A stretch of DNA of 64,000 bases from Amphibacillus sp052055485 (GCF_052055485.1 NZ_CP197171.1:3472001-3536000); one strand, 5' to 3'; shown: positions 9,172-18,871, counted from the stretch's first letter. A program made the numbers and translations. The notes: generated from the letters alone by a model not told the origin.

Positions 9172-10200
9172 TTATATAATTAGCATCGCATCACCAAAGC
9201 TAAAGAAACGATAATTATTTTCAATAGCTGATTGGTAGGCTTCCATGACAAATTCACGACCAGCCAAAGCACTGACAAGCATGACAAGAGTTGATTTGGG
9301 CAAATGAAAATTAGTAATCATGCCATCGATCGCCTTAAACTGATAAGGAGGATAAATAAAGATTGACGTCCAACCTTTAGCGGCTACAATCTCACCTTTA
9401 TGTTCAGCCGCAATTGTTTCTATCGTCCGAGTTGATGTTGTTCCCACCGCGATCAAACGGCCTCCATTTTCTTTCGTTCGTTGCATTTTTTCTGCTTCAG
9501 CAGGAGAAAGATGATAAAATTCGCTGTGCATATCGTGATCTTCAATTTGGTCAACACTAACCGGTCTAAAAGTTCCCAATCCAACATGGAGAGTAACGAA
9601 AGCAATCTCAATTCCTTTATCCCTTGCTGCTGCTAATAAGTCTTCAGTAAAGTGCAAACCAGCTGTGGGAGCAGCTGCCGATCCTTCTGCTTCAGCATAA
9701 ACCGTTTGGTAACGATTTTGATCGGTTAATTGCTCTTTAATATAAGGCGGTAAGGGCATTTCCCCTAATTCAGTTAATACCTCAAGAAAAATCCCCTGAT
9801 ATTCAAACTGGACAACTCGTCCACCATGCTCCTGAATTTCGGTACAAGTCGCTACTAATTTCCCTTCACCAAAAAATATTCGGGTCCCGATTTTTACTTT
9901 CTTTGCTGGCTTAACAAGGACTTCCCATTCATTTAGTTCACGTTGATGTAATAACAGCAGTTCAATCTTAGCTCCTGTACCTTCTTTGACGCCATATAAT
10001 CTTGCTGGTAAAACCTTTGTGTTATTAAGTACTAAACAGTCACCAGGATTTAAATAGTCTAAAACATTGTTAAAATGACGATGAGTCATACTGTTTTCTT
10101 CACGGTTCATCACTAGTAATTTTGAAGCCGCTCGATTTTTTAAAGGTGTTTGAGCAATAAGGTGCTCAGGTAAATCAAAATCAAAATCTTCTATCTTCAT
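9172..10200 (-). CDS. queA: S-adenosylmethionine:tRNA ribosyltransferase-isomerase
   Basis: A 342-residue protein of normal length starting MKIEDFDFDLPEHLIAQTPL, the typical QueA N-terminus. Further signatures are VLNNTKVLPARLYG, AAPTAGLHFTEDLL and ITNFHLPKSTLVMLVSA. QueA transfers the ribosyl part of SAM to preQ1 in tRNA to give epoxyqueuosine. The ATG has TTAGGAG upstream. It is placed between ruvB and tgt as in other Bacillaceae. Confidence 0.97.
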   Translation of the reverse strand: MKIEDFDFDLPEHLIAQTPLKNRAASKLLVMNREENSMTHRHFNNVLDYLNPGDCLVLNNTKVLPARLYGVKEGTGAKIELLLLHQRELNEWEVLVKPAKKVKIGTRIFFGEGKLVATCTEIQEHGGRVVQFEYQGIFLEVLTELGEMPLPPYIKEQLTDQNRYQTVYAEAEGSAAAPTAGLHFTEDLLAAARDKGIEIAFVTLHVGLGTFRPVSVDQIEDHDMHSEFYHLSPAEAEKMQRTKENGGRLIAVGTTSTRTIETIAAEHKGEIVAAKGWTSIFIYPPYQFKAIDGMITNFHLPKSTLVMLVSALAGREFVMEAYQSAIENNYRFFSFGDAMLII

Positions 10201-10254
10201 ATTAGACTCCTAACATTATCTAAAATCTTTACTTAATTATTTAAGTTCAGCTAA

Positions 10255-11262
10255 CTATTCTTTTGCTTTTGGTAAAGGACGATTAAAGTGCTGATATGTT
10301 TTTTCGGTAGCCATTCTGCCTCTTGGTGTCCGTTGAATAAAGCCCTTTTGTAATAAAAAAGGTTCATACACATCCTCGATCGTTTGAGACTCTTCACCAA
10401 TCGTAGCTGCTAATGTATCTAAACCTACAGGACCCCCTTGGAAAGCATCTAAAATTGATAAGAGAAGCTTATGGTCAATGTGGTCTAAACCGGTTTTATC
10501 CACCTGCAACATTTCTAAAGCATGCTGAGTCGTAGCTATTGATATTTCGGCTTCACCTTTTACTTGAGAAATATCTCGAACTCTTTTTAACAATCGATTG
10601 GCAATTCGGGGTGTCCCTCTAGAACGACGAGCAATTTCTAAAGCCGCTTCCTGACCAATAGAAACATCAAAAATGGTTGCTGTCCGTTCAACAATCTCTC
10701 TTAAATCATCTATCTCATAATATTCTAAACGGCTCAACACACCAAAACGATCTCTAAGCGGTGCTGTTAGAAGACCAGCCCGTGTCGTTGCGCCTATCAA
10801 AGTAAATGGTGGTAAATCAAGTCGAACAGAACGTGCTGTTGACCCTGTTCCAATCACAATATCTAAGCAAAAGTCTTCCATCGCTGGATAAAGAATTTCC
10901 TCAACGGCTCTTGGTAAACGGTGGATTTCATCAATAAACAAAACATCTCCAGTCTCAAGTGAAGACAGAATAGCTGCTAGATCTCCTGCCTTTTCAATAG
11001 CGGGACCTGATGTTGTTCGAAATTCAACATTCATTTCGTTCGCAATGATCGAAGCCATTGTTGTTTTCCCAAGTCCAGGCGGTCCATATAACAAGACATG
11101 ATCGAGTGGTTCATTTCTCAGTTTAGCTGCTTCAATAAAAATAGCCAAATTCTCTTTTGCAATGGTCTGGCCAATATATTGTCCTAACATCTGTGGTCTT
11201 AAACTAAGTTCGATCTCTTCCTCGGCATCAAACTGTTCTCCTGTCACCATACGCTCATCCAT
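10255..11262 (-). CDS. ruvB: Holliday junction branch-migration helicase RuvB
   Basis: A 335-residue AAA+ motor: MDERMVTGEQ at the N-terminus, LRPQMLGQYIGQ, Walker A GPPGLGKTT, Walker B DVLFIDEIHRL, sensor region GATTRAGLLTAPLRDRF, and a C-terminal winged-helix part ending near QRTPRGRMATEKTYQHF. The ATG at 11262 matches the B. subtilis N-terminus; a GTG three codons earlier overlaps the ribosome-binding site GGGGTGAG. RuvB hexamers drive branch migration with RuvA. The gene starts 14 bp after ruvA ends. Confidence 0.97.
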   Translation of the reverse strand: MDERMVTGEQFDAEEEIELSLRPQMLGQYIGQTIAKENLAIFIEAAKLRNEPLDHVLLYGPPGLGKTTMASIIANEMNVEFRTTSGPAIEKAGDLAAILSSLETGDVLFIDEIHRLPRAVEEILYPAMEDFCLDIVIGTGSTARSVRLDLPPFTLIGATTRAGLLTAPLRDRFGVLSRLEYYEIDDLREIVERTATIFDVSIGQEAALEIARRSRGTPRIANRLLKRVRDISQVKGEAEISIATTQHALEMLQVDKTGLDHIDHKLLLSILDAFQGGPVGLDTLAATIGEESQTIEDVYEPFLLQKGFIQRTPRGRMATEKTYQHFNRPLPKAKE

Positions 11263-11276
11263 TGTTCTCACCCCGC

Positions 11277-11897
11277 TTACGCTTTCATTAATAAGGCTAA
11301 ACCATGTTTAACTAGTTCATCTGTATTTAATGTATCATTTTGTTTTAATTGTGGCATAATCGTCTTTACTTCTCGATCATTATACCCTAATACTTTCAAT
11401 GCCTCTATAGCCTCATCCAACGCTTGATTATTAGCTGCTTTAACTGGTTTTCCTGACTTACTGTCAAATTGATCCGCTGATTGTTTGACCTCAAACGGCA
11501 GTTTTCCTTTCAGATCTAAAATCATTTGCCGAGCCGTTTTTTTTCCGACACCAGGAAATTGGCTTAAAAATTTATCATCTTCATCTTCTATTGCTATAAC
11601 AAATTGATCAACTGAAGTACTGCCCACAATAGATAAACCGCTCTTAGGCCCAATGCCAGAAACAGTGATGATATGTGAAAATAATAATTTTTCATCGTAA
11701 TCTCTAAAACCATATAAGATTTGGGCATCTTCCCGGACATGATGGTATGTATGAATTTTAATGGTTTGATTTAAATTATTTTGAAAATGAAATGGGTTTG
11801 CACAAACAATTTGGTAACCTACTCCATTGACATCTATAATGGCTAATGAATCTGTTATCTCTACTAGTTCCCCTTCAATATATGCTATCACTTTCAA
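11277..11897 (-). CDS. ruvA: Holliday junction recognition protein RuvA
   Basis: A 206-residue protein with the three RuvA parts: an OB-fold (MKVIAYIEGELVEI onward), helix-hairpin-helix DNA-binding motifs (VSGIGPKSGLSIV and FPGVGKKTARQMILDLKGKL), and a C-terminal UBA-like domain (DEAIEALKVLGYNDREV) that contacts RuvB. RuvA tetramers bind four-way junctions. It is the first gene of the ruvA-to-yajC run on the minus strand. Confidence 0.97.
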   Translation of the reverse strand: MKVIAYIEGELVEITDSLAIIDVNGVGYQIVCANPFHFQNNLNQTIKIHTYHHVREDAQILYGFRDYDEKLLFSHIITVSGIGPKSGLSIVGSTSVDQFVIAIEDEDDKFLSQFPGVGKKTARQMILDLKGKLPFEVKQSADQFDSKSGKPVKAANNQALDEAIEALKVLGYNDREVKTIMPQLKQNDTLNTDELVKHGLALLMKA

Positions 11898-12423
11898 TCC
11901 GCTCCTAACTTTTCACTATACCTGTTCTGAAGCTATTTTACCACACAATCGTATGTTCGCCTAGAGCTATATTATTATATTCATTCTCAATCAGATGAAA
12001 AAAACCATTATATCATATCATTCAAAATAAATTATAATAACATTAAATCAACTTAAATCGAAAGGAAGCAGGGATCTTAGTCAAAAATCCTCTTTTCTTA
12101 TACGTACACGGTCCGAGATAAAAACATCCTACCCTACTTTTCAGTCAATTATTAATGAATAAAAGCCAGATAGAGAATCCTAACATCTACCGAGCTTCGG
12201 ACTTATTGGATGACTTCCTTAAAACTCAGACTAAAAAAATTATTTATTATTCCCATGCATATACCCATCAGCTTGCCTTAGCGTGGTTCTCCTCCCACCA
12301 TAAATAATTATTGAGATTTTATTGTTTCTTTGAATGAAAACTCAGAATGTTGATGTTAACCATGCCTACTCTGAAAAGCTGTCTACTCTAATGCTGACAA
12401 GCTGATCACTTTCTGAGCACGCA
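11898..12423. other. Gene-free stretch between bofC and ruvA
   Basis: About 530 bases with no supported gene. It must hold the promoter of the ruvA-yajC run, but no clear -35/-10 pair could be singled out. No copy of the dispersed repeat is recognisable. Confidence 0.5.
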
Positions 12424-12454
12424 AAAAAAGAGAGTCGAGTTAATCCGACTCTCG
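12424..12454 (-). terminator. Terminator of bofC
   Basis: GAGAGTCGGATTAACTCGACTCTC followed by a T run on the minus strand. The last codons and stop of bofC form the 5' arm of this hairpin. Confidence 0.88.
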
Positions 12455-13000
12455 ATGCACTTCTTCACTAGGAATCTGATGTCTGAAAACATCAATCACC
12501 TCTTGATAAGTTTTTTTCGAATCAATTTTAATTCCTTTATTTAATTGATCTTGCTCGTCTTCAGTCAGATGATCAAGATCTAAATCAAAGACTATTTGAA
12601 TATTTTGCTCGTATTGTGGCTCACCCTCAAAAATCACAAGTTGCTGATCGGCTAAGCCAAAATAACCAACTTCTTTTAAATAGGGTGAAATATCATCAAT
12701 ATATTCTCGGAAAACCATTTGGCCTACTTTTTGATCGATTAATTGATAGTTTTCATACGTATACCAAAAATCTTCCATTGCTGTAATTGTCTCTTCAAAT
12801 GATTCTGTATCCATTCGCCCATCTAGATATTGCTTCTGCAAAATGATTTCGATTGTTGCCAAATCATCGGGATACTCATCAGAATTAGTGACTTCTATCG
12901 CATCCTCTTCACTGATATCACTATTTTCCTGTTCAGTGTGACCATTGTAAATAAAAATCGCCAACATCAATACAACATTCAATGCTATTAAATATTTCAA
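12440..13000 (-). CDS. bofC: BofC-like intercompartmental checkpoint protein
   Basis: A 186-residue protein with one N-terminal hydrophobic segment (MKYLIALNVVLMLAIF), a secreted or membrane-anchored part, and an acidic linker, followed by a domain ending in YQEVIDVFRHQIPSEE. The TTG at 13000 is chosen because GAGGTGGACAAA precedes it; a GTG at 13009 overlaps that site. Position (after ruvA, before yebC), size and topology fit BofC, which restrains SpoIVB so that sigma-K activation waits for the forespore signal. The assignment rests on synteny and C-terminal resemblance more than on a unique motif. Confidence 0.75.
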   Translation of the reverse strand: MKYLIALNVVLMLAIFIYNGHTEQENSDISEEDAIEVTNSDEYPDDLATIEIILQKQYLDGRMDTESFEETITAMEDFWYTYENYQLIDQKVGQMVFREYIDDISPYLKEVGYFGLADQQLVIFEGEPQYEQNIQIVFDLDLDHLTEDEQDQLNKGIKIDSKKTYQEVIDVFRHQIPSEEVHRESD

Positions 13001-13080
13001 TTTGTCCACCTCATATAAAGTGTGTATTTACTATATAGGATAGACAAAAAAATATTTTTTACACTTTTTCTAACAAAGAA

Positions 13081-13138
13081 ATAAAACTGGATTAAAAGTA
13101 AATTGAAAACTAGGCTTTACTTTTGATCCAGTTTTATT
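13081..13138. terminator. Long hairpin terminator after yebC
   Basis: ATAAAACTGGATTAAAAGTA pairs almost fully with TACTTTTGATCCAGTTTTAT about 16 nt later. T-rich on both strands, so it can end yebC transcripts and shield bofC. A second, shorter stem (GCCACC/GGTGGC) lies at about 13163-13188. Confidence 0.8.
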
Positions 13139-13196
13139 CAGAACAGCAGTTGATTAATCACCGCCACCATTTAATCACACGGTGGCTTTCACATGC

Positions 13197-13919
13197 TTAA
13201 TTAGCATTATGATAAACTTCTTGGACATCCTCTAACTCTTCCAACCGATCAATTAATCTTTCCATTTTGTCTTGATCCTTTTCTTCTAGACTAGAGTATG
13301 TCGTTGGGATTAAGGTTACTTCTGCTGTGTCAAATTCAAAGCCCTCTTCAGCTAAGGCCGTCTTTACTTCATTAAACTGTTCAGGTTCAGTATAAATTTC
13401 ATAAACTTCATCTGTTGTTTCCATCTCTTCAGCACCAGCTTCAATTGCAGCCAACATAACTGTATCTTCATCAGCCTCTGTTGTTGAGCGATCAATAATT
13501 AAACAGCCTTTTCGATTAAATAGAAAAGCTACACAACCATTTTCGCCTAAGTTACCCCCACTTTTAGAAAAGGCGTGGCGAACCTCTGAAGCTGCACGAT
13601 TTTTATTATCTGTTAAAATCTCAACCATAACAGCAGAACCACCGGGCCCATAGCCTTCGTAAGTAACTTCTTCATAACTGACACCATCAAGTGTCCCGGT
13701 TGCTTTTTTTATATTTCGTTCAATATTTTCATTTGGCATATTACTAGCCTTTGCTTTATCTATTGCACCACGTAAGGCAGGATTCATATCAGGATCTGGT
13801 CCGCCTTCTTTCGCAGCTATATAAATATCTTTGGCAGCTTTCATAAATGCTTTACCGCGTTTAGCATCCTGGGCATTTTTCCGTCTTTGAATGTTTTTCC
13901 ATTTTGAATGTCCAGCCAT
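13197..13919 (-). CDS. yebC: YebC/PmpR family transcription/translation-associated protein
   Basis: A 240-residue protein with the unmistakable N-terminus MAGHSKWKNIQRRKNAQD, then the motifs EGYGPGGSAVMVEILTDNKN and GGNLGENGCVAFLF. Family members bind DNA as regulators or, in Bacillus (YeeI/YrbC branch), help ribosomes at proline-rich stalls. Which role applies cannot be told from the sequence. It stands alone between two terminators and occupies the yrbC position next to bofC. Confidence 0.94.
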   Translation of the reverse strand: MAGHSKWKNIQRRKNAQDAKRGKAFMKAAKDIYIAAKEGGPDPDMNPALRGAIDKAKASNMPNENIERNIKKATGTLDGVSYEEVTYEGYGPGGSAVMVEILTDNKNRAASEVRHAFSKSGGNLGENGCVAFLFNRKGCLIIDRSTTEADEDTVMLAAIEAGAEEMETTDEVYEIYTEPEQFNEVKTALAEEGFEFDTAEVTLIPTTYSSLEEKDQDKMERLIDRLEELEDVQEVYHNAN

Positions 13920-14012
13920 TTAACTTGCTCCTTTCATCTTAGAAAATCAAATAACACTACACTTTATTTTATCATAGGTCGTCAACTTGTGTAAAAGATA
14001 TGATAGACTAGC

Positions 14013-14762
14013 TTAATCCGTTTCAAATGGGGCTGGTGTGGATACAATCATTCTTTTATGTTTTGAGCGATTATGCATCGTTTCAATAATTTCCTGGTCT
14101 TTTACGGGGATTTTTTCACCCTTTAAATAACGGTCGATATAATCGTAGGTCGTGCCCATCTCGTTTTCATCTGTCTGCCCTTCCCATAGACCAGCACTTG
14201 GTTTCTTCACAATAATTTCTTCCGGTACAGCCAAATATTGTGCCATTTCTTTAACTTCCCCTTTTGTCAGATGAACCAAAGGATTGATATCAACACCACC
14301 ATCACCATATTTTGTGAAATAACCCGTAAACCACTCAGCCGCATTATCTGTACCGACTACTAAATATTGATGATTGGTTGCGATTGTGTAAAGTGTTGAC
14401 ATTCTTAATCGCGCTTTTAAATTTGCACTGGCTAGTTGGTCATGATCTGGTTGGTGAACCGATTCCTGCTTTAATTCCTGTCTAATGGTTCCAAGTAATT
14501 GTTGATGAGTTTGTGTTAAATCAATGGTCATTGACACTATCTGGGATCCTTTTACAACAGCTTGCGCATGCTCTATATCTTCTTTCGAACTTTGACAAGG
14601 CATAATGACTGCTAAAGAATCATTGGGGATAGCTTTTTTTATTAAATAAGCGACAACAGCAGAATCAATTCCACCACTCAGTCCAACTACTAGACCTTTG
14701 GCATTTGCTGTTTCGACTTGATCTCGTAACCAATTCACTAAATAGTTCACTTTCTTCTGCAT
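14013..14762 (-). CDS. nadE: NAD synthetase, ammonia-dependent
   Basis: A 249-residue N-type ATP pyrophosphatase converting deamido-NAD to NAD. The P-loop GLSGGIDSAVVAYL is near residues 28-41; later come the substrate motifs GTDNAAEWFTGYFTKYGDGG and KPSAGLWEGQTDENEMG. No glutaminase domain is present, so it uses ammonia. It lies near niaR in the place where B. subtilis has nadBCA-nifS, so the locus may keep a NAD theme after loss of the de novo genes. Confidence 0.95.
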   Translation of the reverse strand: MQKKVNYLVNWLRDQVETANAKGLVVGLSGGIDSAVVAYLIKKAIPNDSLAVIMPCQSSKEDIEHAQAVVKGSQIVSMTIDLTQTHQQLLGTIRQELKQESVHQPDHDQLASANLKARLRMSTLYTIATNHQYLVVGTDNAAEWFTGYFTKYGDGGVDINPLVHLTKGEVKEMAQYLAVPEEIIVKKPSAGLWEGQTDENEMGTTYDYIDRYLKGEKIPVKDQEIIETMHNRSKHKRMIVSTPAPFETD

Positions 14763-15020
14763 TTTTATAAGCTCCTTTTGTCATTAGACTACGATTATTC
14801 TGATATCATTATTATTACTTAAATATGGATAAGTTGCAATGCTATATGGGTTATCAAAACAAATGATCTATTATCAAAATATGATTATTCACTTACGACT
14901 ATCTGAAAATGATAAAAGGCACAACTTATCTATTAGAAACCTTGGGGATCAGTAAATCTCTATCAAGGAAGTCTTAGTTTTACTTATAGGATTACCAATA
15001 AAGTCATCTACTTTGATAAT
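14763..15020. other. Gene-free stretch upstream of nadE
   Basis: AT-rich, with no gene supported. It should hold the nadE promoter and possibly a NiaR operator, but I could not recognise an operator palindrome with confidence. Confidence 0.4.
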
Positions 15021-15063
15021 AAAAAATCGAGTTAACTAATCAATCGCTGATTAAGTTAACTCG
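15021..15063 (-). terminator. Terminator of safA
   Basis: CGAGTTAACTTAATCA pairs with TGATTAGTTAACTCG, followed on the minus strand by ATTTTTTATT. Confidence 0.9.
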
Positions 15064-15079
15064 GCTGATGGTGATTTTT

Positions 15080-16030
15080 CTATTCGTCTGGGTTACTTTC
15101 ATCCGTCACTTCTCGTTGTGACTCAGATGGGGAAGCTGTTGGATAAGATGGATAGTTTATTGATCCGTAGACCGGGTAAATATATGGATATTGTTGATAT
15201 TGACCAGCTTGCATCACCTGTTGATTGGTATTCATTCGAGTGAAATTCTCATTATGCATACCGCCCGAGCCTTCCTCTGTAGCCTCATTTAGATCTAGTT
15301 CTCCCCACTTCGAACCCTGTCGGTATGCTGGCTGCATCGGCGTTGCCCATTGAAACGGTTCACAAGATTGCTTTTTATGAAACATTGATGGATCTTGAAA
15401 TGTATAACACATATTTGCTGTTGGTGCCGGATAATATTGTTGTTGTGGATAGAACATCATTGAGCATGGCATACAAGGCATCCACATATAACCATATGGT
15501 GGAACATTACATGGTAAGGTTTGAGCACTGTCAGGTACTTCTACAGGTTTAGGTTTTTTCTCTTTTTTAGTCGTTTCTTTTTCCTGTACTGGGTGATGAT
15601 GTTGATGATAATTAATCTTATTTTCTAAAGTTGTATCGTGATCATCAATATCAACATCAACATCGATATTATACTGATTAGCATGGATATTTGGTAATTT
15701 AGGCATTTGAATCGAAACCGGTGGAAGCTTTGGAAACGGCATCTTTTTCTGAATATGTTGTTTCGGCTTCTGATCATCCTCCTTAATAACAGGTTGAGCC
15801 TTTTGTGGCATTTGTTTATAAGGTGTGATCACTTTTTCCTTAGGTGCGCTATCCATTTTCTGTTTCGTAACTTGCTTCTTCTCAATAGGGATTTTTATTT
15901 TCATCCCTGGCATCACTAGTTCAGGGTTTGCTAATTGCGAATTAACAGCCTTTAGCTCTTGAAAATCAACATTGTATTTCTTAGATAAATTCCAAAGAGT
16001 ATCCCCTTTTTGAACAACATGAATTTTCAC
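15080..16030 (-). CDS. safA: SafA-like spore coat morphogenetic protein
   Basis: A 316-residue protein with one N-terminal LysM domain (HVVQKGDTLWNLSKKYNVDF through PGMKIKIP, residues 3-50). A low-complexity middle is rich in lysine, proline and glutamine. A tyrosine/methionine/cysteine-rich C-terminal part (PPYGYMWMPCMPCSMMFYP) is typical of coat-building proteins. SafA is recruited by SpoVID, also present in this window, and guides inner coat assembly around the cortex. It lies between nadE and niaR, close to its B. subtilis place. A strong terminator follows. Confidence 0.88.
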   Translation of the reverse strand: MKIHVVQKGDTLWNLSKKYNVDFQELKAVNSQLANPELVMPGMKIKIPIEKKQVTKQKMDSAPKEKVITPYKQMPQKAQPVIKEDDQKPKQHIQKKMPFPKLPPVSIQMPKLPNIHANQYNIDVDVDIDDHDTTLENKINYHQHHHPVQEKETTKKEKKPKPVEVPDSAQTLPCNVPPYGYMWMPCMPCSMMFYPQQQYYPAPTANMCYTFQDPSMFHKKQSCEPFQWATPMQPAYRQGSKWGELDLNEATEEGSGGMHNENFTRMNTNQQVMQAGQYQQYPYIYPVYGSINYPSYPTASPSESQREVTDESNPDE

Positions 16031-16476
16031 TTGCTTAACTCCTTTCTATAATAAAGTGAACCTTCAATCCATTAAGTGTGTTAACCTTTAGGATTGTTAG
16101 TAACACATGGAGAGACCAAAAGGCCTCTTAACGAATCAGTCTTTTACCAGCCATTAATTTCCCATTTGTCATTTTAAACTCATTATCTGTTATTTTGAAA
16201 AACGAAATTCAATACATGAACTGACAATATTATAGGCAATCAACAGGCTTATTCCTTAACAACATATGCAATCACCCAGAAATGTTGATTGTTTTTTTAA
16301 AATGAATTAGAAATTGATCGTCTCGAATGAATATCATTCTAGCTATACGATACAAAATATGAGAAAATATAGTGAGTACTGATCAATCAGGATTTTCTTA
16401 CAGGAGTTAAGCCTCTAAAGAGTCAATTATTCTGAGCTACAACTTAAATGTCAATATGAGTGGAGTGAAAAATAGC
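16031..16476. other. Gene-free stretch between safA and niaR
   Basis: About 445 bases holding the divergent 5' regions of safA (-) and niaR (+). AT-rich; no repeat copy or hairpin terminator recognised. Confidence 0.4.
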
Positions 16477-17016
16477 ATGCGTCGAAATGATAAATTGATA
16501 GGGGAAGAACGCCGTGATGCAATCATGAATTGGCTGAGAAAAAATGATCTCCCACTAACAGGAGGAGAACTTGCTAAACGAGCTGGTGTCAGCCGACAAG
16601 TCATTGTTCAAGATATTTCTTTATTAAAAGCTAAAAATGAACCCATTATCTCAACCAGCCAAGGCTATTTATTAATGAAAGAATCGAGTGATGTAAAGCA
16701 ATATCAGCGAATTGTTGTTGTCAAACATAGACCAGATCAAACAAAAGAAGAATTAGATTGCATTGTCGATCAAGGAGTAACGGTTAAAGATGTTATTGTT
16801 GAGCATCCCATTTATGGAGAACTAAATGCAATGGTTATGGTCAGTGATCGTCATGACGTGAAGCAATTTATTGAAAATATTACAAAAAAGAATGCACCCT
16901 ATCTATTAGAATTAACAGATGGTGTGCATCTTCATACGTTAGAAGCAGAGAGCGAAGCAAAGCTAAAGGCTGCTTATGATAGCCTAAAGGAAAAAGGCTT
17001 TATTGTGAACGACTAG
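16477..17016 (+). CDS. niaR: NiaR (YrxA) niacin-responsive transcriptional repressor
   Basis: A 179-residue regulator: a winged-helix DNA-binding domain (PLTGGELAKRAGVSRQVIVQDISLLKAK) followed by the 3H domain, named for its conserved histidines (EHPIYGELNA ... LTDGVHLHTLEA). The family represses NAD synthesis and niacin uptake genes with nicotinic acid as co-repressor. The ATG at 16477 is preferred because GTGGAG lies upstream. In B. subtilis it sits beside nadBCA-nifS; those genes are absent here while nadE is close. It precedes pheA as in B. subtilis, though on the opposite strand. Confidence 0.94.
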   Translation: MRRNDKLIGEERRDAIMNWLRKNDLPLTGGELAKRAGVSRQVIVQDISLLKAKNEPIISTSQGYLLMKESSDVKQYQRIVVVKHRPDQTKEELDCIVDQGVTVKDVIVEHPIYGELNAMVMVSDRHDVKQFIENITKKNAPYLLELTDGVHLHTLEAESEAKLKAAYDSLKEKGFIVND

Positions 17017-17125
17017 ACCCTTGTTTTTTGCATAGTCGTTTAACTTGTTCAGTAGAAGCAGATAGCTTTTATCAATCAGACACCACACGAAGAAAATCGC
17101 CTTTTATTTTAAGGATCGATCCTTT

Positions 17126-17335
17126 CTATAAACGACACTTCAAACAGTGGGTGTTTTTCGACACATAGGCAGTGCTAATGCAAATGTTTTCGATGGGACG
17201 AGTAACCGCACTAAGGATAGCTACAGAGCATTCACACCGCAAGAATAAGTGTTTTCTTATTCTGAGTCTCGGTTCCAATTGTTTCCGATTGTTTCCGATA
17301 GGACGAGTTTTACGGTCAATTATCTGTGATAAATG
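17126..17335 (+). repeat. Dispersed intergenic repeat copy
   Basis: Opening module CGACACTTCAAACAGTGGG, then hairpin-type modules (GATGGGACGAGTAACCGCA, GATAGGACGAGTTTTACGG) and the closing module TCAATTATCTGTGATAAA. It fills the convergent space between niaR and pheA. Confidence 0.75.
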
Positions 17336-17495
17336 ATGTGATGTCTGTTAAAGTAACCTTTTTAAGTACAAGGGCTCGTCCATCGAAAAGATATCATGGG
17401 GCAAATCTATTTCAATCTATTCATACCTATGCCAATCATATTATGTTTTTCAAAGCTATTCTACCTGTTCTGGCTCAGGCACTTTATGTTTCAAG

Positions 17496-18353
17496 CTATT
17501 CGGTTGAATAATACGGATAACTTCCGAGCAGTTCGACATGACAACCGATCGCCTCTATCTCTGCAATCGTATTGGGAATTAAAATATCATCCATCTTCTG
17601 ATCGATATCAATCAGAAAATAATAATGGCCTAGCCCTATTTTCATCGGACGTGATTCAATTTTTGATAAATTGATTCGACGCCAGGCAAATGCCGATAGG
17701 ACTTGGTGAAGAGCACCAGCATGATCAGTTGGGAGAGAAATCATAACTTTGGTTTTAAAGCCTTTCATCGATAGTTGGTTGATCCGTAAAGCAGAATCAT
17801 TTTTATGTAACACAACAAACCGTGTTTCATTATTGGCAAAGTCGTGAATGTCAGCTTTAACGATTTCCAAACCATATTCTTTTGCCGCTTGATCATTGGC
17901 GATGGCTCCAAACAATTGATCGGGATTCTCACTAACAAGCTTTGCCGCTGCACCAGTTGAAGCATAGGTCTCAACCTTGGCATCCTTCATTTCGCTATTT
18001 AAAAATTGATGACACTGAGCTAAAGCATGTGGGTGTGAATAAACTTTCTTTATCTCTTTCCAATTCTCTTTATGATTTGGATGCACCATAAAGTGCTGCT
18101 GAACTGGAACAACTATCTCACTGACGATTTTTAATGTTTTTTCATTGATTAAATAATCAACTGTTAAATTTACTGTTCCTTCTAATGTATTTTCAAGAGG
18201 AACAACACTGTATTTTACATGACCATATTTAACTGCATCAATACATGCTGGAATAGTCTGATAGCTAACCGATAAATGCTTTGGAAAAAGTGTATCGACT
18301 GCTTTTTGTGTGAATGTACCTTTTGGACCTAGGTAACCTACTGAAAATGACAT
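17496..18353 (-). CDS. pheA: Prephenate dehydratase
   Basis: A 285-residue enzyme of the phenylalanine pathway, converting prephenate to phenylpyruvate. The catalytic domain starts VGYLGPKGTFTQKAV and includes VVPLENTLEGTVN and the NNETRFVVL motif (threonine and arginine). A C-terminal ACT domain (KVMISLPTDHAGALHQVLSAF and later KIESRPMK) is the usual phenylalanine feedback site. GGGGGGAG stands before the ATG. It lies 22 bp downstream of pheB in the obg-pheB-pheA run. Confidence 0.96.
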   Translation of the reverse strand: MSFSVGYLGPKGTFTQKAVDTLFPKHLSVSYQTIPACIDAVKYGHVKYSVVPLENTLEGTVNLTVDYLINEKTLKIVSEIVVPVQQHFMVHPNHKENWKEIKKVYSHPHALAQCHQFLNSEMKDAKVETYASTGAAAKLVSENPDQLFGAIANDQAAKEYGLEIVKADIHDFANNETRFVVLHKNDSALRINQLSMKGFKTKVMISLPTDHAGALHQVLSAFAWRRINLSKIESRPMKIGLGHYYFLIDIDQKMDDILIPNTIAEIEAIGCHVELLGSYPYYSTE

Positions 18354-18375
18354 TCTGCTCCCCCCTCTTTTCTTT

Positions 18376-18825
18376 CTACATCCCTGAACTTAGAATATCG
18401 ACTCGTTCAATATGTTTTTGTGCCTTTAATTTATTAATTAATTCATCAAGATCGATTTTCAAGTGTTCTACATCTAATGATAAGGTGACATTTGCTTTAC
18501 CGTGAATCGGTATCGTTTGATGAATGGTCAAAATATTCCCGCCTGCTATCGCTACTGTATCTAATAAATGTGATAAGGTACCTGATTGATCTTCCAAATG
18601 AAAAAATAGCGTGATAATTTGGGTGTGTTGAATCGATTGTAATGGGAAAACAGCATCACGATATTTATAAAAAGCACTCCGTGAAAGTTCAACATTTTTA
18701 ACTGCTTCATAAACAGAGTTGGCTTGACCACGCTCCAATTGCTCTTTTACATCAAGTGTTTTCCTCATCGCCTCAGGAAGGAAATCACCACGAACTAAAT
18801 AAAATGTTTTATCTTCTTTTTTCAC
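18376..18825 (-). CDS. pheB: ACT-domain protein PheB
   Basis: A 149-residue protein. After the N-terminal part (FYLVRGDFLPEAMRKTLDVK) comes an ACT domain (LFFHLEDQSGTLSHLLDTVA). The GTG at 18825 is chosen because GGGGAGGG precedes it and because the resulting length equals B. subtilis PheB; the frame stays open upstream into obg. PheB is linked to phenylalanine metabolism by its gene position. No enzymatic motif is visible, and a ligand-sensing role is inferred from the ACT fold. Confidence 0.9.
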   Translation of the reverse strand: MKKEDKTFYLVRGDFLPEAMRKTLDVKEQLERGQANSVYEAVKNVELSRSAFYKYRDAVFPLQSIQHTQIITLFFHLEDQSGTLSHLLDTVAIAGGNILTIHQTIPIHGKANVTLSLDVEHLKIDLDELINKLKAQKHIERVDILSSGM

Positions 18826-18871
18826 TGTTACATTTCCCTCCCCATTACCGTGAGAATTATCGTGTCTATTT

